DNA from: Rhizohabitans arisaemae
Lineage (GTDB): Bacteria; Actinomycetota; Actinomycetes; Streptosporangiales; Streptosporangiaceae
Assembly (NCBI RefSeq): GCF_025996515.1
Contig: NZ_BLRH01000035.1
Location: forward strand, 310,001-374,000
DNA: 64,000 nt
Direction of reading: 5' to 3'
Shown here: positions 18,119 to 27,328 of the stretch, piece after piece
Layout of the letters: each line of letters starts with the position of its first letter
Numbering within the stretch: the stretch's first letter is position 1
Notes under the pieces: generated by a model
Seen by the model: the letters and a program-made list of their open reading frames with translations, nothing else
Database searches by the model: none
What the model was told of the DNA's origin: nothing
Made by a program: the position numbers and the translations under genes

Positions 18119-18736
18119 TCAGCCCGGGTGCTTCTCGAAGTGGATGGCCTGCAGCTTGTCCGCGGCGGCCCGGTCCAGCACGGTCACCCCGGTGGCCGGG
18201 GGGAGGGAGCCGGAACGGGCGCGGTCCAGGACGGCCTGCCAGCGGCGGCAGTGCCTGGCGAAGGTGATGGAGGTGACGACCCGCCCCCGGGCCCGCTGCC
18301 CGGCGAGCGCCGTCTCGGGGTCCACGTCGAGCAGGATCATGTGGACTTCGGCGCCGGCCCGCCGGGCGAGCCAGGCGAACCCGTGCAAAAGGTGCGGCCA
18401 GGTGCCCCGGGTGTGCGCGACCACGGCACGCCGGCTCCGGATCGCCCGGATGATGCGCCAGACGTGGGTGGTGTGCACGATCGGGGTACGGGCCCGCGGT
18501 GGGATGGGGCCGAGGTAGCGGGCCCACCAGTTGCGGGCCTGCCGTGAGTCGATCACGAGTGCGCCGTCCGCGGATATCGGCAGGGCCTCGTCGCCCTTGA
18601 TCCGGTAGAGCCGCTCCATCAGGGTGCTCTTGCCTGCGCCGGGCAGTCCGGCGATCAGGACCAGCGAGCCGGCCGGATAGTGGAGGTCTTCGACGGACGC
18701 CTGTTCGGCCGGTGTGGCGGCGATTGCGTACCTCAC
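18119..18736 (-). CDS. P-loop kinase-like AAA ATPase
   Basis: About 205 residues with Walker A GLPGAGKSTLMERLYRIKG near residue 30, a middle strand ALVIDSRQARNWWARYL and a late MILLDVDPETALAGQRARG with the Arg pattern of small-molecule or polynucleotide kinases (AAA_33 group). Substrate unknown. The start is uncertain: GTG 18736 gives VRYAIAATPAEQ, GTG 18760 is also in frame, and neither has a good ribosome site. The frame is open far upstream across hutU on the other strand, which is a shadow. It stands alone beside the histidine-utilisation genes, and no functional link is evident. Confidence 0.72.
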   Translation of the reverse strand: MRYAIAATPAEQASVEDLHYPAGSLVLIAGLPGAGKSTLMERLYRIKGDEALPISADGALVIDSRQARNWWARYLGPIPPRARTPIVHTTHVWRIIRAIRSRRAVVAHTRGTWPHLLHGFAWLARRAGAEVHMILLDVDPETALAGQRARGRVVTSITFARHCRRWQAVLDRARSGSLPPATGVTVLDRAAADKLQAIHFEKHPG

Positions 18737-18893
18737 AGGGCTAGGGGACCGCTCCGTCACCAGCGTAACAAGTATGGCCGCAGGGTCCCAGCCGACCTCT
18801 CCGGTGATTTCCCACCGTGTCGGGGGGACTTGTGATATTAGCCGCACCGTGTCCCGGCCCGGGGCCTTGACCGGGCGAGGAGTGCTGGCAAGA

Positions 18894-18909
18894 TGAATAC
18901 ATTCATTCA
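18894..18909. promoter_or_regulatory. Probable hut operator before hutU
   Basis: TGAATACATTCATTCA, an inverted repeat TGAAT-N6-ATTCA, 25 bases before the chosen hutU start. The same half-sites and spacing recur as TGAATGAAGTCATTCA before the amidohydrolase gene of this locus, so it is probably the binding site of the RpiR regulator encoded between them. Confidence 0.6.
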
Positions 18910-18934
18910 ATATGGCTTGACGGAGGTCGGCACC

Positions 18935-20608
18935 ATGGACGCGCCCAGCCGCACGGTCAGCGCCCCCCGCGGGACCACACCACAGGCGAGGGGGTGGCCG
19001 CAGGAGGCCGCGCTCCGCATGCTCCAGAACAACCTCGACCCCGAGGTCGCCGAACGCCCGGAGGAACTCGTCGTCTACGGCGGTTCCGGGAAGGCCGCCC
19101 GCGACTGGCGCTCCTACGACGCGATCGTCCGTACCCTCACGACCCTGGGCGGGGACGAGACCCTGCTCGTGCAGAGCGGCAGGCCGGTCGGGGTGTTCCG
19201 GACCCACGAGTGGGCCCCGCGCGTCCTCATCGCCAACTCCAACCTCGTCCCCGACTGGGCGAACTGGGAGGAGTTCCGCCGGTTGGAGGCGGCCGGGCTC
19301 ACCATGTTCGGGCAGATGACCGCCGGGTCGTGGATCTACATCGGCACCCAGGGCATCCTGCAGGGCACCTACGAGACCTTCGCGGCGGTGGCCGCCAAGC
19401 GCTTCGGCGGCTCCCTCTCCGGCACCATCACCCTCACCGCCGGCCTGGGAGGCATGGGTGGGGCCCAGCCGCTGGCGATCACCATGAACGGCGGCGTCGC
19501 CCTCTGCGTGGAGGTCGACCCGGCCCGGATCGAACGCCGGATCGAGCACCGCTACCTCGACGTCCGGGCCTCCTCCCTGGACGAGGCCCTGCGGCTCGCC
19601 CTGGAGGCCAAGGCCGCCCGCCGCCCGCTCTCCATCGGCGTGGAGGCCAACGCCGCGGACGCCGTACCCGAGCTTCTGCGGCGCGGCGCCGAGATCGACG
19701 TCGTCACCGATCAGACGTCCGCGCACGACCCGCTCATGTACCTCCCCTCCGGCATCGCCGTGGCCGACTGGGAGAAGGAGCGCACCAAGGACCCCGCCGG
19801 GTTCACCGAGCGGGCCCGCGCGTCCATGGCCCGGCACGTGGAGGCCATGGTCGGTTTCCAGGACGCAGGGGCCGAGGTGTTCGACTACGGCAACTCGATC
19901 CGGGGGGAGGCGCGGCTCGGCGGGTACGCCCGGGCCTTCGACTTCCCCGGGTTCGTGCCCGCCTACATCCGGCCGCTGTTCTGCGAGGGAAAGGGCCCGT
20001 TCCGCTGGGCGGCGCTGTCCGGCGACCCGGCCGACATCGCCGCGACCGACCGGGCCGTCCTGGACCTGTTCCCGGAGAACGAGCCGCTGGCCCGCTGGAT
20101 CCGCATGGCCGGGGAGAAGGTGCGTTTCCAGGGCCTGCCCGCGCGGATCTGCTGGCTGGGGTACGGCGAGCGGGACCGGGCCGGCGAACGCTTCAACGAC
20201 ATGGTCGCCGACGGCACGCTGAAGGCGCCCGTCGTGATCGGCCGGGACCACCTGGACTGCGGTTCCGTGGCCTCGCCGTACCGCGAGACCGAGGGGATGG
20301 CCGACGGCTCGGACGCCATCGCCGACTGGCCGCTGCTCAACGCCATGCTCAACGTGGCCTCCGGCGCCGCCTGGGTCTCCATCCACCACGGGGGCGGGGT
20401 CGGGATCGGCCGGTCCATCCACGCGGGCCAGGTCACCGTCGCCGACGGGACGCGGCTCGCCGGGGAGAAGATCCGCCGGGTGCTCGTCAACGACCCGGGG
20501 ATGGGGGTGATCCGGCACGTCGACGCCGGATACGACCACGCGATCGAGGTGGCCCGTGAGCGCGACGTCCGCATCCCCATGCGCGAAGGACCCGATTCGG
20601 CCTCCTGA
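18935..20608 (+). CDS. hutU: Urocanate hydratase
   Basis: Converts urocanate to 4-imidazolone-5-propionate, the second step of histidine degradation, using tightly bound NAD+. The ~557 residues match the family length. Typical stretches are [62 protein letters not shown] and [18 protein letters not shown], with the catalytic-site Cys region in [19 protein letters not shown] 18935 is preceded by GGAGG eight bases upstream; an in-frame ATG at 18893 would overlap the operator and is rejected. It is the first gene of the hut locus and ends before two hairpin repeats. Confidence 0.97.
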   Translation: MDAPSRTVSAPRGTTPQARGWPQEAALRMLQNNLDPEVAERPEELVVYGGSGKAARDWRSYDAIVRTLTTLGGDETLLVQSGRPVGVFRTHEWAPRVLIANSNLVPDWANWEEFRRLEAAGLTMFGQMTAGSWIYIGTQGILQGTYETFAAVAAKRFGGSLSGTITLTAGLGGMGGAQPLAITMNGGVALCVEVDPARIERRIEHRYLDVRASSLDEALRLALEAKAARRPLSIGVEANAADAVPELLRRGAEIDVVTDQTSAHDPLMYLPSGIAVADWEKERTKDPAGFTERARASMARHVEAMVGFQDAGAEVFDYGNSIRGEARLGGYARAFDFPGFVPAYIRPLFCEGKGPFRWAALSGDPADIAATDRAVLDLFPENEPLARWIRMAGEKVRFQGLPARICWLGYGERDRAGERFNDMVADGTLKAPVVIGRDHLDCGSVASPYRETEGMADGSDAIADWPLLNAMLNVASGAAWVSIHHGGGVGIGRSIHAGQVTVADGTRLAGEKIRRVLVNDPGMGVIRHVDAGYDHAIEVARERDVRIPMREGPDSAS

Positions 20609-20726
20609 CCCGCGGTTCCGGTACGGCCTGCGGCGGACCCTGCCGGTCCTGAGTCCGGTACGGCCTGCGGCGGGTGTCTCGCGAAGTTCTTCGAGAGCGG
20701 TCCGGCGCCGGTACACCCGGTGCCGG

Positions 20727-20778
20727 GTGATCGTTGTGCTGTGTGCACCGCTCGGGGTGTGCACAGCGCAACGATCAC
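20727..20778. repeat. 52-base hairpin element, copy 1
   Basis: GTGATCGTTG at the left end pairs perfectly with CAACGATCAC at the right end, and pairing continues inward (TGTGCACC with GGTGTGCA and wobble pairs) to a six-base loop, giving a stem of about 23 bp. It lies 119 bases after hutU. It could end hutU transcription or be a member of a repeat family; a near copy follows. Confidence 0.75.
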
Positions 20779-20853
20779 AAGGGCATGCGGGCGGTGGCCG
20801 GCGGGGAGCGGGCACCGGGATCGGTCCGGCGCAGCCCGTACCCGCGGCATCGG

Positions 20854-20905
20854 GTGATCGTTGTGCTGTGCGCACCTGTAGGGGGGCGCATGTCGCAACG
20901 ATCAC
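20854..20905. repeat. 52-base hairpin element, copy 2
   Basis: Same length and the same outer ten base pairs (GTGATCGTTG/CAACGATCAC) as the element 127 bases upstream. The inner stem keeps pairing with several changed bases (CGCACC with GGGGCG) and a different loop. Conservation of ends and length, with a varied core, argues for a defined repeat unit and not for chance. Confidence 0.75.
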
Positions 20906-21064
20906 ACGGATCGTATGCGGGGCGGGTTCGGGGAGCGGGTCGGCGGGGCCCGTACCCGGAGATCGTGGAGGTTTCGGGGGCGGGAGATACCGTCCTGACA
21001 TGGGAGCTTTCGCGGGATCTCCGGTTATGTGATCGTGGGGGCCGGTGAACGGGACGGAGGACGG

Positions 21065-21934
21065 ATGAGGGCGGATTCGGGGACGACGGTGCAGGGGGAT
21101 GTCGCCGGGCTCTCGCGGCTGCTGGAGGGGCGCCGGCTGTCTCCGGCGCAGCGGCGCATCGGGCAGTACCTCTCCGAACACCTCACCGAGGCGATCTTCC
21201 TCTCCAGCGTGGAACTGGCCGAACGCGTCGGGGTCAGCCAGCCGTCGGTGACCCGGTTCGCCGTCGCGCTCGGCTTCGCCGGCTACCCCGAGATGCTCGG
21301 GGCGCTCCGCCCCCTCGTCCTGCCCGGTCTCGCCGCCGGCCGACGGGAGGAGGGCACGACCGGAAACGAGTGGCAGGGGGCGGTCGACGCCGAGGTCGGC
21401 AATCTGCTGGCGCTGCGGGAACGCCTCACTGACCCCACCGCGGTCGCCGAGCTGGGCGTCGCGCTCGCCGGGTCCAAGCCGCTGCCGGTGCTGGGCCTGC
21501 GGGTGTCGGCGGGACTGGCCACGACGTTCGCCTATGTGGCGCGCCGGGTCCACCCGGATCTGCGGCTGCTCGTCTCGGGGGGTTCCACGCTCCTGGACGA
21601 GCTGTATGCGGCCTATGACGCGGGGGCGAGCTGGCTGCTGGCGTTCGTGATGCCGCGGTATCCGGCCGAGACGGTGCACGCCCTGCGCCGCGCCCGTGAG
21701 CTGGGCCTGCGTACCGCCGTGATAACCGACCGCCGGGATGCGCTGGCCCGGTTGGTGGCGGCCGACGCGTTCTTGGAGGCGGGGGTGAGCGAGCGGCTGG
21801 TGTTCGACGCCCAGGGGGCGCCGCTCGTCCTCTCCATGATCTTGGTGGAGGCCATGGCCGACGCCGATCCGGTCCGGACCCAGCGGCGCCTGGAGATGTA
21901 CGAGCGGGCCGACGAGGGCGTCTTCCTCCCCTGA
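21065..21934 (+). CDS. RpiR-family regulator of the hut locus
   Basis: About 289 residues. The N-terminal HTH_6 domain (about 15-90) reads SPAQRRIGQYLSEHLTEAIFLSSVELAERVGVSQPSVTRFAVALGF. The C-terminal SIS domain (about 125-270) contains LVSGGSTLLDELYAAYDAGASWLLAFVMPRYPAETV and normally binds a phosphosugar or related effector; in hut-linked members an intermediate of histidine breakdown is the likely effector (inference). ATG 21065 is preceded by GGAGG five bases upstream; the frame opens at 21029. It is placed between hutU and the downstream hut genes, and the TGAAT-N6-ATTCA sites flank it. Confidence 0.9.
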   Translation: MRADSGTTVQGDVAGLSRLLEGRRLSPAQRRIGQYLSEHLTEAIFLSSVELAERVGVSQPSVTRFAVALGFAGYPEMLGALRPLVLPGLAAGRREEGTTGNEWQGAVDAEVGNLLALRERLTDPTAVAELGVALAGSKPLPVLGLRVSAGLATTFAYVARRVHPDLRLLVSGGSTLLDELYAAYDAGASWLLAFVMPRYPAETVHALRRARELGLRTAVITDRRDALARLVAADAFLEAGVSERLVFDAQGAPLVLSMILVEAMADADPVRTQRRLEMYERADEGVFLP

Positions 21935-21976
21935 CCGCGGCGCGGGCCGGGATTCCCATCCGCCTGATATTCCGAT

Positions 21977-21994
21977 ATGAATGAAGTCATTCAT
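21977..21994. promoter_or_regulatory. Perfect 18-bp hut operator before the amidohydrolase gene
   Basis: ATGAATGAAGTCATTCAT is a perfect palindrome 16 bases before the start codon. It shares TGAAT-N6-ATTCA with the site before hutU and is the better candidate for the regulator's consensus. Confidence 0.65.
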
Positions 21995-22010
21995 TTCAGG
22001 GGAGTGAGGC

Positions 22011-23309
22011 ATGAACGGCTTCGACGGAATGTGGGGAGCACTCGCCGAGGTCGGGCGGGACCGGCACACCGGGGGCTACCGCCGCGACGCCTGGTCCGAA
22101 CCCGACCTCGCGCTGCGGGAGTGGTTCGCGGAGGAGGCGGATCGGCGGGGCCTCTCCCGGTACGAGGACCGGAACGGGAATCAGTGGGCCTGGTGGGGCG
22201 ACCCGTCGGCCGCCCCCGGCGTGGTCACCGGCAGCCACCTCGACTCCGTCCGCGACGGCGGGGCGTTCGACGGGCCGCTCGGCGTCGTGTCCGCCTTCGC
22301 CGCCGTCGACGAACTCCGCGCCCGTGGGGTGACCACCCCCCCGAGGCCGATCGGCGTGGTGTGCTTCAGCGACGAGGAGGGCGCGCGCTTCGGGGTGCCG
22401 TGCGTCGGATCGCGGCTGCTCACCGGGGTGCTAGACCCGGCCCGGGCCGCCGGGCTGACCGACGACGCCGGGGACACCCTCGCCGAGGTGCTCCGGCGGG
22501 CCGGGCGGGACCCATCCGGGCTCGGCCGGGACGACGAGACGCTCCGGCGTATCGGCGTCTTCGTGGAACTCCACGTCGAGCAGGGCAGAGGCCTGGTCGA
22601 GACGGGTGCCCCGGTGGGGGTGGCGAGCGCGATCTGGCCGCACGGACGCTGGCGTCTGGACTTCGCGGGACGGGCCGACCACGCGGGGACGACCGCCCTG
22701 GCCGACCGGGACGACCCGATGCTGCCGTACGCGCGGGCCGTCCTCGCCGCCCGGGAGATCGCGGAGCGCCGTGGCGCGGTGGCCACGTTCGGCCGGGTGC
22801 GCGTGGCGCCGGGGAGCGCCAACGCGATCCCCTCCCTGGTCCGTGCCTGGCTGGACGCCCGCGCGCCGGAGGAGGAGACGGTCCGCGGGCTCGTCGCCGA
22901 GCTCTCCGCCGCCTGCCCCGCCGAGGTGGTCTGCGAATCCTGGACCCCGGTGGTGGAGTTCGACGCCGTTCTCCGGGACCGCGTCGCCGCGGTGGCCGGT
23001 GGTTTGCGCGGCCGCTTCACCGGGGAACCGGAGATCCTTCCGGGAAATGTCGCCGAACCGAGCCGGGCGGGGGGTGACTGGACGGAGGGGAGACGGGATA
23101 CTCCCGGAGGGGCACCGGTTCTGCCGACCGGGGCAGGACACGACGCTGGCGTGCTCGCCGGCGCGGGTGTACCAAGCGCGATGTTGTTCGTGAGAAACCC
23201 CACCGGCGTCTCGCACTCGCCCGAGGAGTTCGCCGAGCGGGAGGACTGCCATTCCGGGGTCACCGCCCTGACCGCTGTTCTGGAGGATCTCTGTGGACTA
23301 TTGGTGTGA
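22011..23309 (+). CDS. M20 amidohydrolase (AllC-like), candidate N-formylglutamate deformylase
   Basis: A 432-residue metal-dependent amidohydrolase of the allantoate amidohydrolase/beta-ureidopropionase group. It shows GSHLDSVRDGGAFDGPLGV (first metal His and Asp), CFSDEEGARFG (acidic metal ligands), ELHVEQGRGL and the C-terminal GAGHDAGVLA. By sequence alone it would be called allantoate amidohydrolase. Its position just before hutF and behind a hut operator suggests that it does the last step, N-formylglutamate to glutamate and formate, replacing HutG. The start has GGGGAGTGAGGC upstream. The hutF start overlaps its end by 17 bases. Confidence 0.85.
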   Translation: MNGFDGMWGALAEVGRDRHTGGYRRDAWSEPDLALREWFAEEADRRGLSRYEDRNGNQWAWWGDPSAAPGVVTGSHLDSVRDGGAFDGPLGVVSAFAAVDELRARGVTTPPRPIGVVCFSDEEGARFGVPCVGSRLLTGVLDPARAAGLTDDAGDTLAEVLRRAGRDPSGLGRDDETLRRIGVFVELHVEQGRGLVETGAPVGVASAIWPHGRWRLDFAGRADHAGTTALADRDDPMLPYARAVLAAREIAERRGAVATFGRVRVAPGSANAIPSLVRAWLDARAPEEETVRGLVAELSAACPAEVVCESWTPVVEFDAVLRDRVAAVAGGLRGRFTGEPEILPGNVAEPSRAGGDWTEGRRDTPGGAPVLPTGAGHDAGVLAGAGVPSAMLFVRNPTGVSHSPEEFAEREDCHSGVTALTAVLEDLCGLLV

Positions 23310-24633
23310 GCTGGCTTGGCTGCCCCCGGGAGAGGTGGTGAGCGGCGTCCTGGTCACGGTGGACGGCTCCCGCATCTCGGCGATCACCCCGGAGACGGCC
23401 GACCCGCCGCCGGGAGCCGTCGTCCTGCGCGGTCTTACCACACCGGGCTTCGCCAACACCCACTCGCACGCGTTCCACCGCGCGCTCCGGGGGCGGACGC
23501 AGGCGGATCGGGGGACCTTCTGGACCTGGCGCGAGCAGATGTACGGCGTGGCGGCCCGCCTCGACCCGGACAGCTACCTGGCCCTGGCCCGGGCGACGTT
23601 CGCCGAGATGGCGCTGGCCGGGGTGACCTGCGTGGGCGAGTTCCACTATCTGCACCACGCCGCGGACGGCAAGCCGTACGACGACCCCAACGTGATGGGG
23701 CACGCGCTGATCACGGCGGCGCGGGAGGCGGGTCTGCGGATCACCCTGCTCGACGCCTGCTATCTCACCGGCGGGATCGGCACCGCCCTGGTCGGCACCC
23801 AGCGGCAGTTCGGGGACGGTGACGCGGTCCGCTGGGCGGCGCGGGCGGAGGATCTCGCCAAGGCCTACCGCAAGACGCCCGAGGTGGAGGTCGGCGCGGC
23901 CATCCACTCGGTCCGCGCGGTCCCGCCGGAGCAGATGACGGTGGTGGTGGAGTTCGCCCACCAGCAGGCGAGCCCGGTGCACGCGCACGTCTCCGAGCAG
24001 CGCAGGGAGAACGAGGCGTGTGTCGAGGCGTACTCGGCCACCCCCGTGCAGCTGCTGCACGACCGCGGCGCGCTCGGGCCCCGGGCGACGGCCGTGCACG
24101 CCACCCATCTGTCGAATGTGGACATCGCGTTGCTGAGCGGCTCGACCACGCACGTCTGCATGTGCCCGACCACCGAACGCGACCTCGCCGACGGCATCGG
24201 ACCGGCCCGGGCGCTGCTGGACGCCGGATCCCCGGTCACCATCGGCACCGACAGCCAGGCCGTGATCGACGTCTTCGAGGAGCTGCGCGCGATCGAGCTG
24301 GACGAACGGCTCGCCACCGGGAAGCGGGGCCACTGGCAGGCCCGCGAGCTGCTGAATGTGGCCACCGCGGCCGGGCACGCCTCGCTCGGCTTCCCCGACG
24401 CGGGATTCCTGGTCCCGGGCGCCTGGGCCGACCTGGTCTCCATCCGGCTGGACTCCGTCCGTACGGCGGGTGCGTCCAAGCCGACCGCGGTGGAGTCGGC
24501 GGTGTTCGCGGCGAGCGCGGCGGATGTGCACTCGGTCGTCTCGGGGGGCCGCCGGATCGTGGCGGAGGGGCGGCACATGCTGGGCGACGTCGGCGGGATG
24601 CTGGCCGACTCCATCGGCGCATTACACGAGTAG
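23293..24633 (+). CDS. hutF: Formimidoylglutamate deiminase
   Basis: Deaminates N-formimidoyl-L-glutamate to N-formyl-L-glutamate. The 446-residue amidohydrolase-superfamily protein has the metal motif PGFANTHSHAFHRALRG, the middle ligand HAHVSEQRREN, HATHLSN and the late GTDSQAVIDVFEELR. GTG 23293 overlaps the upstream amidohydrolase gene by 17 bases, implying translational coupling. Presence of hutF shows that the five-step (deiminase/deformylase) route is used and not the direct formimidoylglutamase. Confidence 0.95.
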   Translation: MDYWCELAWLPPGEVVSGVLVTVDGSRISAITPETADPPPGAVVLRGLTTPGFANTHSHAFHRALRGRTQADRGTFWTWREQMYGVAARLDPDSYLALARATFAEMALAGVTCVGEFHYLHHAADGKPYDDPNVMGHALITAAREAGLRITLLDACYLTGGIGTALVGTQRQFGDGDAVRWAARAEDLAKAYRKTPEVEVGAAIHSVRAVPPEQMTVVVEFAHQQASPVHAHVSEQRRENEACVEAYSATPVQLLHDRGALGPRATAVHATHLSNVDIALLSGSTTHVCMCPTTERDLADGIGPARALLDAGSPVTIGTDSQAVIDVFEELRAIELDERLATGKRGHWQARELLNVATAAGHASLGFPDAGFLVPGAWADLVSIRLDSVRTAGASKPTAVESAVFAASAADVHSVVSGGRRIVAEGRHMLGDVGGMLADSIGALHE

Positions 24634-24654
24634 CTCAACGGGGAAGAAGGGGAC

Positions 24655-25806
24655 ATGGCGGACGCGACGCTGTTCGACGACATCGGGGTGCTCTTCACCG
24701 CGGATCCGGAGCGGGAGGAGCTGACCGACGCCGCCGTGATCGCCGCGGCGGGGGAGGTCGTCTGGGTCGGTCCGGCCAAGCAGGCCCCTCCCGCCGATCG
24801 GCGGGTCGACTGCGCCGGGGCCGCCGTCGTCCCCGGCTTCGTGGACAGCCACGCCCACCTGGTCTTCGCGGGCGACCGGAGCGCCGAGTTCGCCGCGCGC
24901 ATGGCGGGCACGCCGTACTCCGCGGGCGGGATCCGCACCACCGTCGCCGCCACCAGGGCGGCCGACGACGCCACGCTGGAACGCGGCGTCGCGCGGCTGG
25001 TCGGCGAGATGGCGCGGCAGGGCACGACGACCGTCGAGATCAAGAGCGGGTACGGGCTGAGCGTGGCCGACGAGGCCCGCTCGCTGCGGATCGCCCGGGA
25101 GCACACCCCGGAGACGACCTATCTCGGTGCGCACGTCGTGCCCCCCGGCGTGGCCGCCGACGACTACGTCGCCCTGGTGACGGGCGAGATGCTCGACGCG
25201 TGCGCGCCGCATGCCCGCTGGGTGGACGTGTTCTGCGAGCGGGGGGCGTTCGACGGCGACCAGACCAGGGAGATCCTCTCCGCCGGGCTGCGGGCGGGTC
25301 TGCAGCCCCGGGTCCACGCGGGCCAGCTCGGCCTGGGACCCGGGGTGCGGATCGCCTGCGAGCTGGGCGCGGCCTCCGCCGACCACTGCACCCACCTGTC
25401 CGGCGAGGACGTGGCGGCGCTCGCCTCCTCCGGAGTGGTGGCCTGTCTCCTCCCTGGGGCGGAGTTCTCCACCCGATCTCCCTACCCCGACGCGCGCCGC
25501 CTCCTGGATTCAGGGGTTACCGTGGCATTGGCGACCGACTGCAATCCCGGCTCCTCGTTTACTTCGTCGATGCCCTTCTGTATCGCCCTGGCGGTGCGCG
25601 AAATGCATATGACCCCGGTGGAGGCTTTGCGGGCGGCGACGTCGGGAGGTGCGAAAGCCCTGCGTAGAGAGGATGTGGGCGTGATCCGGGTGGGATCGAG
25701 AGCGGATCTTGTGTTACTCGACGCCCCCTCGTTTATACATTTGGCTTATCGGCCGGGAGTGCCGCTTGTGGCCTCGGTTTGGCGATCGGGACAGCAGATC
25801 GCATAA
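24655..25806 (+). CDS. hutI: Imidazolonepropionase
   Basis: Hydrolyses 4-imidazolone-5-propionate, the hutU product, to N-formimidoyl-glutamate. The 383-residue protein shows the metal-binding [20 protein letters not shown], the substrate loop [15 protein letters not shown] and the late [16 protein letters not shown]. It starts 21 bases after hutF with GGGGAAGAAGGGGAC upstream. GC content falls in the last ~80 codons. It is the last gene of the hut unit; hutH (histidine ammonia-lyase) is not in the window. Confidence 0.96.
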   Translation: MADATLFDDIGVLFTADPEREELTDAAVIAAAGEVVWVGPAKQAPPADRRVDCAGAAVVPGFVDSHAHLVFAGDRSAEFAARMAGTPYSAGGIRTTVAATRAADDATLERGVARLVGEMARQGTTTVEIKSGYGLSVADEARSLRIAREHTPETTYLGAHVVPPGVAADDYVALVTGEMLDACAPHARWVDVFCERGAFDGDQTREILSAGLRAGLQPRVHAGQLGLGPGVRIACELGAASADHCTHLSGEDVAALASSGVVACLLPGAEFSTRSPYPDARRLLDSGVTVALATDCNPGSSFTSSMPFCIALAVREMHMTPVEALRAATSGGAKALRREDVGVIRVGSRADLVLLDAPSFIHLAYRPGVPLVASVWRSGQQIA

Positions 25807-25953
25807 AGGCACATCGGCCGAAAGTATGAACTAAGAATCATCCATTTGACGTACCACGTAAGGGAATTCTCCCTTCACCCCACTCGTTGGTCGGGGCGAA
25901 CGGGATGTTCGACGTGGAGCGCGGGAACGCCCACAGGAACGGGGTGGCAACGG

Positions 25954-26919
25954 ATGGTTCAGACGAAGAGGCCGCAGCGGGAGGAGCAGGTCGCGGAGCG
26001 GGACCTGCTGGGCACCTATCTGGTGGAGATCGGCCGTATCCCTCTGCTCACCGCGGAGCAGGAGGTCGAGCTCGCCAAGCGAATCGAGGCCGGCCTCTAC
26101 GCCGAACAGCTGCTGGACAGCGCGCGCGCCGTCGCCGGCGAGGCGGATGTTCCCGGCGGCAGCCGTACCGCCACGCATGAGGAACTGGAGCGGATCGCCG
26201 TCTCGGGGCAGCGGGCCAAGGACGAGTTCATCCAGGCGAACCTGCGTCTCGTCGTCGCCGTGGCGCGCAAGTACTCCGGGCGGGGCATGCCGCTGATCGA
26301 CCTGGTGCAGGAGGGGAACCTGGGCCTGGTGCGCGCGGTCGAGAAGTTTGACTACCAGCGGGGGTACAAGTTCTCCACCTACGCCACCTGGTGGATCCGG
26401 CAGGCCGTCGGCCGGGCCATCCACGAGCAGGCGCGGCCGGTCCGGCTGCCGACCCACGCGGGGGAGCAGATGACCCGGCTGATGCGGGTCCGCAGGGACA
26501 TGCTCGCCGAGTTCGACGTGGAGCCGACCGACGGCGAGCTCGCCACCGCGCTGGAGCTCCCGATCGAGCGGGTCAGGGAGCTGCGGCGCTGGGCCTCGGA
26601 GCCGATCTCCTTGCAGCTCGGGGTGGGGGACGACGACGAGACCGAGCTCGGGGACATGATCGCCGACGAGAACTGGGCGGACCCGGAGGCGCGGGCGCTG
26701 GAGGTTCTGGAGCGGGAGCGGCTGGAGGAGTGGCTCATCGGGTTGGGCGGGCAGGCCCAGGAGATGCTCCGCTGGCGTTACGGTCTCGTCGACGGACGCG
26801 AGCACACCCTGACCGAGATGGGCGAACGGTATGGGATCGGGCGGGATCGGGCCCGGCGGATCGAGCGTGAGGCCCTGGCCAGGCTGCGTAAACTCGCCAC
26901 AGCGGGCCGGGCCGCCTAG
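25954..26919 (+). CDS. Group-2 (HrdB-like) sigma-70 family factor
   Basis: About 321 residues. Region 1.2 (DLLGTYLVEIGRIPLLTAEQEVELAKRIEAG), region 2 with the core- and -10-binding helices (LVVAVARKYSGRGMPLIDLVQEGNLGLVRAVEKFDYQRGYKFSTYATWWIRQAVGRA shown in part), region 3 and a region 4 HTH (LTEMGERYGIGRDRARRIEREAL) are complete. There is no long region 1.1, so this is a non-essential group-2 factor. The frame opens at 25846, but ATG 25954 starts the family-like sequence. A small hairpin (26935-26965, stem GGGTGCGG/CCGCACCC) follows and may be its terminator. Confidence 0.9.
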   Translation: MVQTKRPQREEQVAERDLLGTYLVEIGRIPLLTAEQEVELAKRIEAGLYAEQLLDSARAVAGEADVPGGSRTATHEELERIAVSGQRAKDEFIQANLRLVVAVARKYSGRGMPLIDLVQEGNLGLVRAVEKFDYQRGYKFSTYATWWIRQAVGRAIHEQARPVRLPTHAGEQMTRLMRVRRDMLAEFDVEPTDGELATALELPIERVRELRRWASEPISLQLGVGDDDETELGDMIADENWADPEARALEVLERERLEEWLIGLGGQAQEMLRWRYGLVDGREHTLTEMGERYGIGRDRARRIEREALARLRKLATAGRAA

Positions 26920-27071
26920 CCCGGGGGTCGAGGGGGGTGCGGGCCAGGAGGGGGGCTCCGCACCCGCCGCGATCGCGGGGGGCAATCCGGGTGGTCAATA
27001 AAGGGTGGTACAAACTCGGGTCAATCCATACCATATGTGATCCTGGCCACATTTCCTCTTAAATGACCCTC

Positions 27072-27097
27072 GGGATGTTATGCTGATGAGACCTGTT
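27072..27097 (+). promoter_or_regulatory. Possible SigR-type promoter before the SigR-like gene
   Basis: GGGAT, then 18 bases, then GTT (27095-27097), close to the known SigR/SigH promoter form GGAAT-N18-GTT, in the 409-base gap before the SigR-like gene. Autoregulation is a known feature of this sigma family; this site is a pattern match only. Confidence 0.4.
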
Positions 27098-27328
27098 CAG
27101 CGGGGCTTGCGATGGAGTCGGAAGTACACAGCGCACTAAGCCCGGATCGCAGGCTCTCGCCTTGGGCGTGACGTCACCGCCGACGGCAAAACGAGTAGAG
27201 AGCTCACGAGGCAGGAAGCCCCTTATCTCCGATTTACGGATGAAGCGCAAGCATGGGGGAAGCCGCCCGCACAGGGACGTTCGGAGCGAATCCGCACGAC
27301 AAGAGGAAGGCAGTACAGAGGGGGATCA

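Noticed and set aside
17891-18547. A 218-codon plus-strand frame opposite the P-loop kinase gene
   Set aside because: Gly/Arg/Pro-rich shadow; the minus strand carries the Walker motif.
18119-22069. A 1,316-codon minus-strand open frame covering hutU and the RpiR gene
   Set aside because: Only its last ~205 codons encode a recognisable P-loop protein; the rest is the antisense shadow of hutU and the regulator gene in high-GC DNA.
27140-27328. N-terminally extended SigR isoform
   Set aside because: The frame upstream of the SigR-like start is open for 63 codons, as for known long isoforms, but contains no ATG, GTG or TTG start.
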